From: Streptomyces canus
GTDB lineage: Bacteria > Actinomycetota > Actinomycetes > Streptomycetales > Streptomycetaceae
Reading direction: 5' to 3'
NCBI RefSeq assembly: GCF_030816965.1
Contig: NZ_JAUSYQ010000002.1
Span: 8,050,001-8,114,000, forward strand
Length of the DNA stretch: 64,000 nucleotides
In this document: in pieces, positions 35,658 through 46,579 of the stretch
How the letters are laid out: each line of letters opens with the position of its first letter
Numbering within the stretch: position 1 is the stretch's first letter
The notes under the pieces: model-generated
The model's database searches: none
What the model was told of the DNA's origin: nothing
Seen by the model: the letters and a program-made list of their open reading frames with translations, nothing else
Translations under genes and position numbers: made by a program

Positions 35658-37442
35658 GTGTCATCAGACGACCCGAGACCCGCCGAACAACCGATGCCTT
35701 GGGCTCGCACGCCGCGCCGTAGCCGGATGCGCCGGCGCTTGGTCGCGGGGGCGGTGGCGGTGCTCGCCGCCTCGGTCGGTGTCGGCGCCCTGGCGCCCAG
35801 CGCGGGCGCCGCGGCGACCGTCGGTATCCGTGTGGATGCCGGTGCCTCCCTGGGCACGGTGCCCAGCAGTGGTGTCGGCCTCAACACGGGCTTCGGCGAC
35901 GAGCACATGGGGACCCCCAAGGTGACATCGCTGATGAAGGCCGCGGGAGTTCGGCAGCTGCGCTTTCCCGGCGGCTCCGGCGCGGACGAATACCACTGGA
36001 AGACCCACACCTACGGCGACGGCAGCGGCTGGATCCCCTCCAACACCGACTTCGACCACTTCATGGCCACCGCGAAGAAGGTCGGCGCCCAGCCGATCCT
36101 GACCGCGAACTACGGTTCCGGCACCCCCCAGGAGGCCGCCGACTGGGTCAAGTACGCCAACGTCGACAAGGGTTACGGCGTGAAGTACTGGGAGATCGGC
36201 AACGAGGTCTACGGCAACGGGCACTACGGCAACGGCAAGGGCTGGGAAACTGACACGCACGCCGACAAGAGCCCGAAGGAGTACGGGAAGAACCTTGTCG
36301 CCTACGCGAAGGCGATGAAGGCCGTGGATCCGAAGGTGAAGATCGGAGCGGTGCTCACCACCCCCGGCTTCTGGCCGGATGCGGAGAAGGCTCCCGGTGA
36401 CAGCGCCGACTGGAACAACACGGTGCTCTCCATCGCGGGAGGCTCGATCGACTTCGTCATCGTCCACTGGTATCCGGGCGGCAAAACCACGGCCGACCTG
36501 CTGAACACCCCCTCCCGGATCGCCGGTGTCAGGTCCTCGCTGCGCTCGCTGATCGCCAAGTACACGGGCTCGCGCGCCGCTTCGGTTGAGATCGCGGTCA
36601 CCGAGAACGGCGCCGTCGGCTCGCCCGCCCAGACCAGCCAGGCCGCAGCCCTGTTCGCGCCGGACACCTACATGACCTGGTTCGAGCAAGGCGCCACCCA
36701 CGTGGACTGGTGGAACCTGCACAACGGCACGGACCAAGCACCCACCACCGTCCACGGCCAGACCGACTACCAGGACGGGGGCATTCTCTCCGCCGGAACC
36801 TGCGCCGGGGGGAAGTGCGAACCGCCACGCGACACGCCCTTCCCCACCTACTGGGGCATCCGCTCGCTGACCGCACTGGCGAAGCCTGGCGACACCATGG
36901 TCAAGTCGTCCTCGGGCAACCCGTCGGTCACTGTGCACGCGGTACGGAACAGCAACGGTGGTCTGAACGTCATGCTGACCAACAAGAGCCCGCAGAACGC
37001 GGCGCAGGTGTCGCTCTCGTACGCTGGGTTCACCCCGGCCGCAGGGGCGGTCACGACCGTTTCGTACGCCAAGGGAGCCACCGCCCTGACGACGGCGAAG
37101 CGGGGCACGGCGGCCGCACAGACGCTGCCGCCGTACTCGATCACGACCCTTCAGCTGAAGCCCGCGTCGGGGACCGCCAGCGCTGACAAGCCGACGCCCG
37201 CCCCCACGCCACCCGCCGCCACACCGGTTGTCTCCGCCGCCGGCACGACCGGCACCCGTGCGCAGGCGGAGTTCGGCGCACCCGTCGGCCAGCCGACCCC
37301 GAGCAGCACATCCGGCGACCTGGCTTCCACCGGGGCGAGCAACGCTGTCACGTACAGCGCCCTCGGTGGCCTGCTGGTCATCGCTGCCGGCGGCATGCTG
37401 CTGCTTCGCGGACGTCGCCGCAGGGCTATGCACGGGAAGTGA
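35658..37442 (+). CDS. Cell-wall-anchored GH51-like alpha-L-arabinofuranosidase (LAXTG)
   Basis: Protein of 594 residues. A basic N-terminus and hydrophobic stretch (RRRLVAGAVAVLAASVGVGA) with cleavage after GAAA form the signal. The TIM-barrel domain shows RFPGGSGADEYHWK, acid/base Glu in EIGNEVYGNG and nucleophile Glu in VTENGAVG, as in clan GH-A arabinofuranosidases. A beta-sandwich follows (about 420-500), then a Pro/Thr linker and a sortase signal: LASTG, a hydrophobic helix (ALGGLLVIAAGGMLLL) and RGRRRR. LAXTG is the class E sortase signal of Streptomyces, so the enzyme should be covalently attached to peptidoglycan. The start at 35658 may be a GTG with few SD features. Confidence 0.88.
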   Translation: MSSDDPRPAEQPMPWARTPRRSRMRRRLVAGAVAVLAASVGVGALAPSAGAAATVGIRVDAGASLGTVPSSGVGLNTGFGDEHMGTPKVTSLMKAAGVRQLRFPGGSGADEYHWKTHTYGDGSGWIPSNTDFDHFMATAKKVGAQPILTANYGSGTPQEAADWVKYANVDKGYGVKYWEIGNEVYGNGHYGNGKGWETDTHADKSPKEYGKNLVAYAKAMKAVDPKVKIGAVLTTPGFWPDAEKAPGDSADWNNTVLSIAGGSIDFVIVHWYPGGKTTADLLNTPSRIAGVRSSLRSLIAKYTGSRAASVEIAVTENGAVGSPAQTSQAAALFAPDTYMTWFEQGATHVDWWNLHNGTDQAPTTVHGQTDYQDGGILSAGTCAGGKCEPPRDTPFPTYWGIRSLTALAKPGDTMVKSSSGNPSVTVHAVRNSNGGLNVMLTNKSPQNAAQVSLSYAGFTPAAGAVTTVSYAKGATALTTAKRGTAAAQTLPPYSITTLQLKPASGTASADKPTPAPTPPAATPVVSAAGTTGTRAQAEFGAPVGQPTPSSTSGDLASTGASNAVTYSALGGLLVIAAGGMLLLRGRRRRAMHGK

Positions 37443-37544
37443 GACCGCGTGAGTGACTGACGGCCCGGCAGCAACGCCACCCACCCGTGGCGTGCGCGCC
37501 GGGCCGTCGGCCTCCGCGCCGGCGTCGGCGGTCAGGAAACACAC

Positions 37545-37769
37545 AAGGCCCGGGTCGTTGACCTGGACCTGGCCTGCCTCGGCACCGGTCCCGACCCGTG
37601 GGGCGGCCCACGGGCCGCGTTCCGGGCCACCGTGGAACTGCCGCGCGAGGACTTCGCGATGAACTACAACCTGGCCGTCCAGGCCGGCATGGCCGCCATC
37701 GGCACCACGCTTCGCGTCGGGATCGACCTCCAGGCCGTCCAGGGCGAACAGCTTCCGCCGCTCGCCTGA
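37545..37769 (+). pseudogene. YceI-family C-terminal remnant
   Basis: The plus frame ending at TGA 37767-37769 reads LPREDFAMNYNLAVQAGMAA and GTTLRVGIDLQAVQ, the last beta-strands of a YceI lipid-binding barrel. The N-terminal half is missing and no start with a ribosome binding site exists. It is followed directly by a perfect 15-bp terminator that probably belonged to the original gene. Confidence 0.6.
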
Positions 37770-37779
37770 CGGCGCAGAC

Positions 37780-37821
37780 GGCTCGGCCCCCTGCCTCACT
37801 CGGGAAGCAGGGGGCCGAGCC
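37780..37821. terminator. Perfect 15-bp terminator hairpin
   Basis: GGCTCGGCCCCCTGC (37780-37794) pairs perfectly with GCAGGGGGCCGAGCC (37807-37821), loop 12 bases. From 37822 to 38365 I see no convincing gene. Confidence 0.8.
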
Positions 37822-38365
37822 CCGTCCGTGGCCGGTGCCTCCTGGCGGCTGAGCAGGATGTCGACACTGTCCTGGCTGTCGTACAGCGTGATATCGGGAG
37901 GAGTCCTGCGGCTGCGGCGGGCCGGTCGACGTCAAGCCGCGTGGCATCGCCTCCAGCGGTACCGGCGGCCGCGCCGACATTCGGAAGTTGCCGCCAGGGC
38001 GCGGCCCAGCCCAGAACCCGCCGTCCAGGCGAAGGCAGCGTGACGTGAACCGGTCCGGCCACGCCGCGTCGCGACCGGGCCGCTACCTCGATATCCGGGG
38101 CACGCAAGGCCTGGAGGAACCAGTCGAGTACCGGTGCCAGGTTTCCGGGTGCGACCAGCTGTTGATCACTGCGAGCAGCTGAAGGTATGGCTCCCGGTCA
38201 GGGTGGTTTGCGGACCTTGCCGCCGGTCTCGCCGATCGGCGGCAAGGGCCACAGCGTCGACCTGCGCGAGCCCACCCGGCGGTTCGCCGGGCCGACAGTC
38301 GCGGGGTCTGCGTTCCTGCACGTCACAGCAACCTAACGAAGCACTACTAGGACTTGTCGGGGCGA

Positions 38366-38655
38366 TCAAGTTCGCAGCCAGATGAGCAGGGTTGCTGCTG
38401 TGGTGGTGCCGAGGAAGACGTACCCGCGCTTGTCGTAGCGGGGGGGCGACTGCGCGGGACTGTTTCAGGCGGTTGATCGCTCGTTCGACGGTGTTGCGTT
38501 TCTTGTAGCGGTCTTCGTCGAAGCCGGGCGGTCGTCCGCCGCGGGAACCTTTTCGCAGGCGGGCTGCCCGGCTGTCGGTCTTCTCGGGGATCGTGTGGCG
38601 AATGCCCCGTCGTCGCAGGTACTCGCGGCAGAGTCCGTTGCTGTATGCCTAAGAG
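38366..38655 (-). mobile_element. IS5-family transposase C-terminal fragment
   Basis: Minus-strand codons read YLRRRGIRHTIPEKTDSRAA, SRGGRPPGFDEDRYKKRNTV, ERAINRLKQSRAVAPRYDKR and end TLLIWLRT before TGA at 38366, the conserved C-terminus of Streptomyces IS5-type transposases. A G-run near 38440 shifts the frame and the catalytic N-terminal part is absent. The next 330 bases (38656-38989) hold a plus-strand coding-like stretch (GGHTVPWFEPFPGTPPDLPE) that I could not assign. Confidence 0.65.
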
Positions 38656-38989
38656 GCACTGTGGGTTGGCAGTTGTCAGTCCTGGCAGGGGCCGCGCGAG
38701 ACGTCTGGGCTGTATGCAGCGCCTGGGAGTGCTTCGACAAGAGGGACGCGTGCACGGCCTCTGCCGATTCGAGCTCGGTGGTCATACCGTGCCGTGGTTC
38801 GAGCCGTTCCCAGGAACACCTCCCGATCTGCCGGAGCCGTGGAGCTCTTCACGAGAGCGAGGACCCTGGACGCTGCTGGGGCCACGGACGGCTGATGGGG
38901 TGGTGCGCCCGCGAGCGCTTCTATTAGGTCGCCGGGTGGTCCTGCCACGGCCCGACACCGACGGACGGGAAGCCCGAAAGGAGCGCGCG

Positions 38990-39160
38990 GTGGATGTGAC
39001 CTGCGGAATCGACTGGGCTGACGATCACCACGACGTTGCCGTGGTTGACCGGGACGCTCGACTGCTCGGCAAGCTCAGGATCGACGACAACGCAGCGGGC
39101 TTCCAGGACCTGCTTCGGTTGCTCGCGGAGCATGGCGACGGCTGCTGGCACGTGAAACCC
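38990..39160 (+). mobile_element. IS110-family transposase N-terminal fragment
   Basis: From GTG 38990 the frame reads MDVTCGIDWADDHHDVAVVD and LRIDDNAAGFQDLLRLL, the RuvC-like beginning (GIDWADxHHD) of IS110 transposases. After about 55 residues it is replaced by another transposase sequence. Confidence 0.75.
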
Positions 39161-40284
39161 GCGCGATCCTGGCGATCGCGCCCACTCCCGACCAGGCCGC
39201 CCGGCTCACCCGAAGCAGGCTCAGAGCCGCCGTCACACGGGCCGGCCGCCAGCGCCGGGTCGAGGCCGAGACCGACCGGCTCCTCCAAGTGCTTCACCGG
39301 ACCCGGCTTCGCCAGCCGGCCTTGGTCGAGAAGGCGATGGGCCACCAGACACTGCCGACCGCGAGGTTCTGCCGGCTCATCGGCGTGCCCGAGCGGACCT
39401 GGCGCCGTCACCAGGCCCGCGCCCGCCGGGGCGCGCAGGCCAGAGGACCGTGGCCGCGCCCGGCCCGCGAGAGCGTCCGGGAGACCGCCCGCCGGCACGC
39501 GCTCGCGCACCTGGCCTGGGGCCACCGCAAGGTGTGGGCGATGTGCCGCCACGACGGCCACCGCGTCTCCCAGACGACCGTGCTGCGGCTGCTGCGGCTG
39601 CTGCGGGACGAGGGCCTGCTGCTGGAGGCGAACTACCAGCGGGAACGGCGCCAGCTCGCCGCAAGGCCGCCTTCGCGACCGAGCCCACCGGCCCGAACCA
39701 GGTCTGGCAGCTCGACTTCTCCGAGTTCGAGACCGCCTCGGGCGGCGCGGCACCTGGCGGCTCGCGGGCTGCCGGGACTACTGGTCGAAGTACGAGCTGG
39801 GCTGGCACGTGTCGCCCACCGCGAACCAGCACGACGCCATCGCCGCGGTCGAACTCGCCATCAAGGAAGCGGAGTTGCTGGCCGGAAAGCCACTGGCCGA
39901 GCTCGCCCCGCGCGACGCCGACGGGACCGTGAAGCTGCTGGTCACCATCGTCACCGACAACGGCGGACCGTTCCGCTCGTTCCGGTTCGAGGCGTTCATC
40001 GTCACCCGACCGGAGCTGCGGCACGTCCGCACCCGGGTCCGCACGCCCGGGCAGAACGGCTCACGCGAGCGCGGCTTCGGCTCGCTCAAGTACGAGAAGC
40101 TGTTCCTCGAGGAGATCCCGACGCCCTCGACCTCGTCCGGCACGCCAAGGACTACCGGCGCGACTACAACACCGTCCGACCGCACGAGGCCCTGGCCTGG
40201 AACCGGCCCCACGATGTCCATACCGGCGCCGCGGACCCGCTCGTCCCCAGCTTTCCCGAACCCGAAAACCTGCCAACTGCTTGA
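39161..40284 (+). mobile_element. Decayed DDE integrase-type transposase (three frameshifts)
   Basis: Pieces in three frames align into one transposase of the IS3/IS481 type: HTH region with RLIGVPERTWRRHQARARRG (about 39370), HLAWGHRKVWAMCRHDGHRV, catalytic start TGPNQVWQLDFSEFET (39690), VTIVTDNGGPFRSFRFEAFI (39955) and the end DYRRDYNTVRPHEALAWNRP (40150). At least three frameshifts separate them, so no functional protein can be made. Confidence 0.75.
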
Positions 40285-40470
40285 CGCGGGACAAAGACAC
40301 AAGAAACCCCCGACAGCCCCAACCCCTAAACCACCAGCTCAGAGACTCCCTGGAAAGGATCCGCACCCAAGCGCGATGAACCAAGAACCGCCTGCAACTG
40401 ACCTGACCTGCTGAAACTGCTGCTCGTCCAGTGGCGTATATCGGCTACCCAGGCCAGCAAAAGGCCCTGG

Positions 40471-40511
40471 ACAGGGTCGGGCGCCGGGTTGCCGGCCCGG
40501 GCCGACCCTGT
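40471..40511 (-). terminator. Terminator after GH43-lectin gene
   Basis: ACAGGGTCGG (40471-40480) pairs with CCGACCCTGT (40502-40511), with a second short GC stem (CCGG/CCGG) inside the loop. It lies 7 bases beyond the stop of the minus-strand gene ending at 40518. Confidence 0.65.
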
Positions 40512-40517
40512 GTTGGT

Positions 40518-42353
40518 TCAGCTCTTGCCGGTCAGGCGCCAGACCTGGTTCTTCTTGGTGGCCAGGGCACTGGCGGAGTCACAGGTCCACTGGTGGACCA
40601 GTGCTCCGACGGCGGCGGAGATCTCACTGACGTCCACGCACTTGCCGCTGTGCACCGCGACGAGCTGGTAGTCGTTGGCGGCGACCTGCCGCAGCGTGAA
40701 CTGCTGGTTCGTGCCGCCGTGGCAGGTCCACTGGTGGACCGCCGCGTCGTCGGCGGTGGAGAAGCTGCTGATGTCGAGGCACTTGCCGCTGTAGTGGTTC
40801 ACCAGGAAGTAGGTGTCCGCCACCCCTGGCACCGGGCGGAAGTCGAACCGCTGTTCCGCACCGGCGCCGCAGGTGTACTGCCGGTACTGAGTGCCGTCGG
40901 CGGTGCTCTGGTTGGGGTCGTCCAGGCAGTACCCGCTGTGCTGGGCGACGGCCGTTGACGAGAAGGTGGGCTGGCCGGAGGTGAACTGCCACCAGTTCAT
41001 ATTGAACAGGTACCCGCTGCCACCGGCGAAGCTCAGATACAGATCGTGGGTCCCGGTCGCACCGGTAACAGGGCACGAGACCGTGCTCCAGGTCTGCCAG
41101 CCTCCGGTGCCCGACACAGTGCATGTCCCGACCGTTGGCCCAGTAGTACTGTCCAGGTGCAGCTCAACTCGGCCGCCGCTGGTGCTTGAGGCCACCCTGG
41201 CGGTGAACGAGCCGGCACCCGCGCCGAATGCCACGCCCTTGACCTTGACGGAATCGCCGTTTTCAATCCAGCTGATGTTCATCCCGCCCTCGCTGGAGGG
41301 TTCGGTTTCGATGCCGCTGCCCCACGCGATGGTCTCCGCTTCCTGACGGACATAAGGATCGAGCGTGCCGACCTGCGGCGCCCCGGCCGTCGTCATATTC
41401 ATCGTTGGAATGGTGCCGTCGGCGTTGTAGCTGAACTTCTCCACCGCGACCGACCGGGTGAAGCCACCGCCGCCCGGCAGAGCGCCGTTGTGGTAGAAGA
41501 AGTACGAGCCGCCGTTGAAGTCGACGACGCCGACGTGGTTGGTGAAGCTGCTGCCCTCCGAGGGCATGATGGTGCCGCGATACGTCCACGGTCCGGTCGG
41601 GCCGGGCGAGGTGGAGTAGGCGATGAACTCAGAGCAGCATTTCGCCGCGAACACCATGTAGTACAGGCCGTTCCGCTTGTAGAACCACGGGCCTTCCTCG
41701 TACAGGGTGGGCCGGTTCGCGTCTCCCGTGCGGGTGCCGAACCCCGCGGTGGTCAGCGGTACCTGCGTCGGGCTGCCGGAGTACGAGATCATGTCGGCGT
41801 TGAGCCGCACATACCACAGATTCGGGTTGCCGTAATACAGGTAGGCTTGCCCGTCGTCGTCGATGAAGACGGTCGGGTCGATCTCACTGTTCTCCACCAG
41901 CGGGTGGCCGAGGGCGTCCCGGAACGGGCCGGTGGGGCTGTCCGACACCGCCACGCCGATGGCGAATTGCCCGGTCGCCCGGACCGACACCGGCACGTAC
42001 CAGTAGAACTTGCCGCCCCGTTCGACGGCCTGGCCCGCCCACGCGTTGGCGCCCGCCCAGCTGAAGGTGTTCAGGCTGAGCGGTGAGCCGTGGTCGGTCC
42101 AGTTGACCATGTCGGCGGAGGACCACACCCGCCAGTCCTTCATCACGAAGGAGGAGGTGGAGCCGTCCTCGTCGTGCCCGGTGTACAGGTAGACCCGGCC
42201 GTTGTAGACCAGCGGTGCCGGGTCGGCGGTGTAAATGTGTTGCACGATCGGGTTGTCTGCCCGGGCTGCGGCCGGAAGAAAAGCCATCATGCATAGAAGG
42301 CTTATCGCCAAGGCGAGGACGCGTTTCGACCACCGCTGAAGTGTGAATTTCAC
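40518..42353 (-). CDS. Secreted GH43 arabinanase/xylosidase with CBM6 and ricin-lectin domain
   Basis: Protein of 611 residues from GTG 42353 (AGGGA 7 bases upstream). Signal peptide VLALAISLLCMMAFLPAAARA. GH43 five-bladed propeller, residues about 33-315: base Asp in IYTADPAPLVYNGRVYLYTG, pKa-modulating Asp in EIDPTVFIDDDGQAYLYYG and acid Glu in YEEGPWFYKRNGLYYMVFA. A CBM6 module (about 335-465, EAETIAWGSGIETEPSSEGG) and a ricin-type CBM13 (about 475-611, with QYTCGAGAEQRF and HGGTNQQFTL) follow. It should attack arabinan or arabinoxylan side chains outside the cell. The catalytic residues are intact, unlike several neighbours. Confidence 0.92.
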   Translation of the reverse strand: MKFTLQRWSKRVLALAISLLCMMAFLPAAARADNPIVQHIYTADPAPLVYNGRVYLYTGHDEDGSTSSFVMKDWRVWSSADMVNWTDHGSPLSLNTFSWAGANAWAGQAVERGGKFYWYVPVSVRATGQFAIGVAVSDSPTGPFRDALGHPLVENSEIDPTVFIDDDGQAYLYYGNPNLWYVRLNADMISYSGSPTQVPLTTAGFGTRTGDANRPTLYEEGPWFYKRNGLYYMVFAAKCCSEFIAYSTSPGPTGPWTYRGTIMPSEGSSFTNHVGVVDFNGGSYFFYHNGALPGGGGFTRSVAVEKFSYNADGTIPTMNMTTAGAPQVGTLDPYVRQEAETIAWGSGIETEPSSEGGMNISWIENGDSVKVKGVAFGAGAGSFTARVASSTSGGRVELHLDSTTGPTVGTCTVSGTGGWQTWSTVSCPVTGATGTHDLYLSFAGGSGYLFNMNWWQFTSGQPTFSSTAVAQHSGYCLDDPNQSTADGTQYRQYTCGAGAEQRFDFRPVPGVADTYFLVNHYSGKCLDISSFSTADDAAVHQWTCHGGTNQQFTLRQVAANDYQLVAVHSGKCVDVSEISAAVGALVHQWTCDSASALATKKNQVWRLTGKS

Positions 42354-42423
42354 TGTTTGAGTCCCTTGTTCGGTTGGGATACGAAGGGGTTGGCGTCGGC
42401 GGGGACCGCCAGCAGCCGGACCT

Positions 42424-42460
42424 CTAGCGCTGCAGTGTCAGCACGCCCGGCCGGTAGGCG
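42424..42460 (-). pseudogene. Trace of a third GH62 gene (3' end only)
   Basis: The plus-strand string CTAGCGCTGCAGTGTCAGCA occurs here and at the 3' end of GH62 copy 1 (33430), and both continue CGCCCGGCCGGTA. On the minus strand it encodes the GH62 end [14 protein letters not shown]. Only the last about 12 codons remain between the GH43 and GH54 genes. The rest of 42354-42684 contains this trace and two hairpins. Confidence 0.65.
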
Positions 42461-42534
42461 GTGATGGTCGGGCCACCTCCGCATAGGTGCGCCCGGTATG
42501 GCCGCTGTGCGGAAGGATGCCGCCCCAAGACCCT

Positions 42535-42582
42535 CCACGCGGAAGGGGTCAGAAACGTCCGCGCCCGACCCCTTCCGCGTGG
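42535..42582. terminator. Perfect 16-bp inverted repeat
   Basis: CCACGCGGAAGGGGTC (42535-42550) pairs perfectly with GACCCCTTCCGCGTGG (42567-42582), loop 16 bases. It lies beyond the GH54 stop and could act as a second terminator. Confidence 0.7.
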
Positions 42583-42620
42583 TTCAACCTGCGCAGGGTT
42601 CATCAGCACATCTGGGCGAA

Positions 42621-42652
42621 GCGGTGCCGCCGCCTTGGAGCGGCGGCACCGC
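42621..42652 (-). terminator. Terminator after GH54 gene
   Basis: GCGGTGCCGCCGC and GCGGCGGCACCGC form a perfect 13-bp stem with a 6-base loop, ending 33 bases beyond the GH54 stop on the minus strand. Confidence 0.75.
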
Positions 42653-42684
42653 TTGTACCCGTCAGGCCGGCGGCCGGGTCTGGT

Positions 42685-44205
42685 TCATCGGTAGCCGGCG
42701 GCGGCGATGTTCGCCTGGACCGCATTTTCGGTCGCGTCCGACGGGTAGCCCGAGACCATGGCACCCTCGTAGAACGTGCCCGCGCTGTCGTTGATGTTGC
42801 CTACCTCGGGTGAGCAGCAGTCGCCGCCACTGCCCAGGACGATGGCGCCTTGCTTCTTCATCGGGCTGTATACGTTGGGCTCGTTGGGAAGCGCGCCGTC
42901 CCATAGGGTGTTCAGGCTTCCGGACTGGGCATTGCTGCCCTTGATCGCGAATCGCGACGTCCCGTTGTTCTTGAGTGTCGCCGTGACGAACTTGCTGCTG
43001 AACGCCTGCTGGTTCGGGTTCCACGTGCTGCCGCCACCTGGGAACAGGCCCCATTCGAGGTCGGCCTGCACCCAGGGTCCGGTTCCGGAGCAGCCGCCGA
43101 ACCAGCAGCTCGTCCCGAAGTAGATGGCGTCCATGGCACCTGGCCCGTCGGCCTTGCGGGTGGTTTCGCTGTTGCCGTAGTCGAAGCAGCAGCCGCTGTT
43201 GACATGCGTACCGCTGGTGACCATGTACATGCCCTCGGGTGCGCTGCCCGTCGGGACACCCGTCAGGTGGCCGTCGCGCCAGTAGCTGGTCCCGGGGTTG
43301 ATGTACAGCGAGTAGGCCTTGCTGCCGCCGACCGTCAGCGATTCGGTGGTCGCTACGGCCGGGCGGGTCTGTGGTGAGCCCGGGACCACGCTGGAACCCT
43401 GGTACCACAGGTCGTTGCCATGCCCGGACTGATCGAACAGGACCGTGATGATACACGTGGTGTTTGCGCAGAAGGAGTCCTGGCCCGCCGCGTTGGCGAC
43501 GCCGCCAGGGGTCAGTACGCCGATGTTGCGGGTTGTGTTGTCTGAGGAGCGTCTGACCTGATACAGGTCTCCGGTGTAGGCGCTGTAGAGGGCGCGCGTT
43601 GTGCTGTGCGCCGCCACGCAGGGCGTACCACCTGCGCCGTAGATGTCGCACGGGCCGGAGCCGGTGCCCGCATCCACCTGGACGAGTTGCCACTGCTGGT
43701 TGGTGCCGCCCCAGTCGCTGTACTGCACGACGTTGGCGCCGTCGTTGGTCGCCGCGTTCTGGACCTCGACCGCCTTGTTGCTGTTGCGGTTGATCAGCCG
43801 GACGTAGCCGCTGTCGGAGTCGGCGAGCCGGAACTGCTGGTTGGCGCCGCCGTGGTCGGTCCACTGGTGGATGGCGGCGCCGTCGGCTGTGGACCAGCTG
43901 GACACGTCGATCACCTTGCCCGAGTGGCGTGCCTTGAGCCGGTAGTAGCCGCCGCCGGAATCCACGAACTGGAACTGCTGGTTGGTCCCGTCGTGCCGGG
44001 CCCACTGCGTGATCGCGGCGCCGTCCGCGGAGCTCGCGTCCGCCATGTCCAGCGCCTTGCCGCTGTTCCGGTTGACCATGACGTACCAGGCGTTCGTGTC
44101 CACAGGGGCCGCTTGCGCCGCCGGCGCTCCGATCACGACCAGTAAACCGGCCATCAGGGCGGTGACCATGCCGATCACCGTTGTTCGACTGCCCATGTTC
44201 ACCAT
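42685..44205 (-). CDS. Secreted GH54 alpha-L-arabinofuranosidase B with N-terminal ricin-lectin domain
   Basis: Protein of 506 residues. Signal peptide TTVIGMVTALMAGLLVVIGA with cleavage after AAQA. Residues about 38-175 are a ricin-type trefoil with repeated NQQF/NQQW motifs (HDGTNQQFQF, HGGANQQFRL, WGGTNQQWQL). Residues about 185-506 form the ArabFuran catalytic domain, beginning PCDIYGAGGTPCVAAHSTTR, with SGCCFDYGNSETT containing the vicinal Cys pair typical of GH54, and ADLEWGLFPGG. GH54 is mostly fungal with bacterial members, and removes terminal arabinofuranose from arabinan and arabinoxylan. ATG 44196 (MGSRTT) is an alternative start. Confidence 0.92.
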   Translation of the reverse strand: MVNMGSRTTVIGMVTALMAGLLVVIGAPAAQAAPVDTNAWYVMVNRNSGKALDMADASSADGAAITQWARHDGTNQQFQFVDSGGGYYRLKARHSGKVIDVSSWSTADGAAIHQWTDHGGANQQFRLADSDSGYVRLINRNSNKAVEVQNAATNDGANVVQYSDWGGTNQQWQLVQVDAGTGSGPCDIYGAGGTPCVAAHSTTRALYSAYTGDLYQVRRSSDNTTRNIGVLTPGGVANAAGQDSFCANTTCIITVLFDQSGHGNDLWYQGSSVVPGSPQTRPAVATTESLTVGGSKAYSLYINPGTSYWRDGHLTGVPTGSAPEGMYMVTSGTHVNSGCCFDYGNSETTRKADGPGAMDAIYFGTSCWFGGCSGTGPWVQADLEWGLFPGGGSTWNPNQQAFSSKFVTATLKNNGTSRFAIKGSNAQSGSLNTLWDGALPNEPNVYSPMKKQGAIVLGSGGDCCSPEVGNINDSAGTFYEGAMVSGYPSDATENAVQANIAAAGYR

Positions 44206-44386
44206 CTTTCTGATTCGTCAGCCCGAGTGGGCTCAGCGCTGGACGCGCCCGAAATCGTGGCACCGCTTGGTTGCGGTGGTCAGGATGACTTCACTGTGGA
44301 GTGCCGGTGGAATCGCCCACGCGGTGAACAGCTCGTCCACGCGTCGGCGGACCGCACCCCATCGCGATCACCGTGGGTCAGGCGGG

Positions 44387-46054
<1,668 letters not shown>

Positions 46055-46205
46055 TCAGGTGCAGGTAGCGGTGCGGGCGCGGGCTTGGTGATCATTACGG
46101 ACCCCGACCAGGTCGCTCACCTGAGCCTCTGGTTCGGCTCGGTGCCCGACCCGCGCTCGCGGCGGGGCCGGTGGCACTCAGGAACACCGCACTGGCAGCG
46201 GTCCG

Positions 46206-46338
46206 GGCACCGGGGGAGCACGGCTTCGCCCACCTCAAGAACTGGCGCGTGTTCGGCAAGGTCCGCACCAACCCGACGTGGGCGACCGCCTTGGTGGGGT
46301 CCCTGCTCGTCCTCACAAACCGCGACGTTTCCCGGTGA
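46206..46338 (+). mobile_element. IS5-type transposase C-terminal scrap
   Basis: The frame ending at TGA 46336-46338 reads GEHGFAHLKNWRVFGKVRTN and ALVGSLLVLTNRDVSR, the C-terminus of an IS5-group transposase. It directly follows a second transposase beginning (SVPDPRSRRGRWH, near 46140). From 46339 to 46579 there is only a plus-strand end (QLQTAREAQFRHDAMAVQRI) of an unidentified protein. Confidence 0.6.
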
Positions 46339-46579
46339 CCGACGATCTTCACCGAAGTCATCCACCCACGACCAGCACGAGCATCCCGAACCCCGCACAC
46401 ACCAGCCCCGTGACCAGCAACTTCACGATGCACAGTGCTCAGTGCAGAAGAGCCCATTCGTGTCTGCCCGCCTGCAGTTGCAAACGGCCCGCGAGGCGCA
46501 GTTCCGGCACGACGCGATGGCCGTGCAACGCATCGTGCACACCGCGCTGTTCGACTGAGGGCCGGACCGCATCGGATGG

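Noticed and set aside
35664..37799. 711-codon minus-strand frame
   Set aside because: Antisense shadow of the LAXTG arabinofuranosidase; no motifs, no ribosome binding site.
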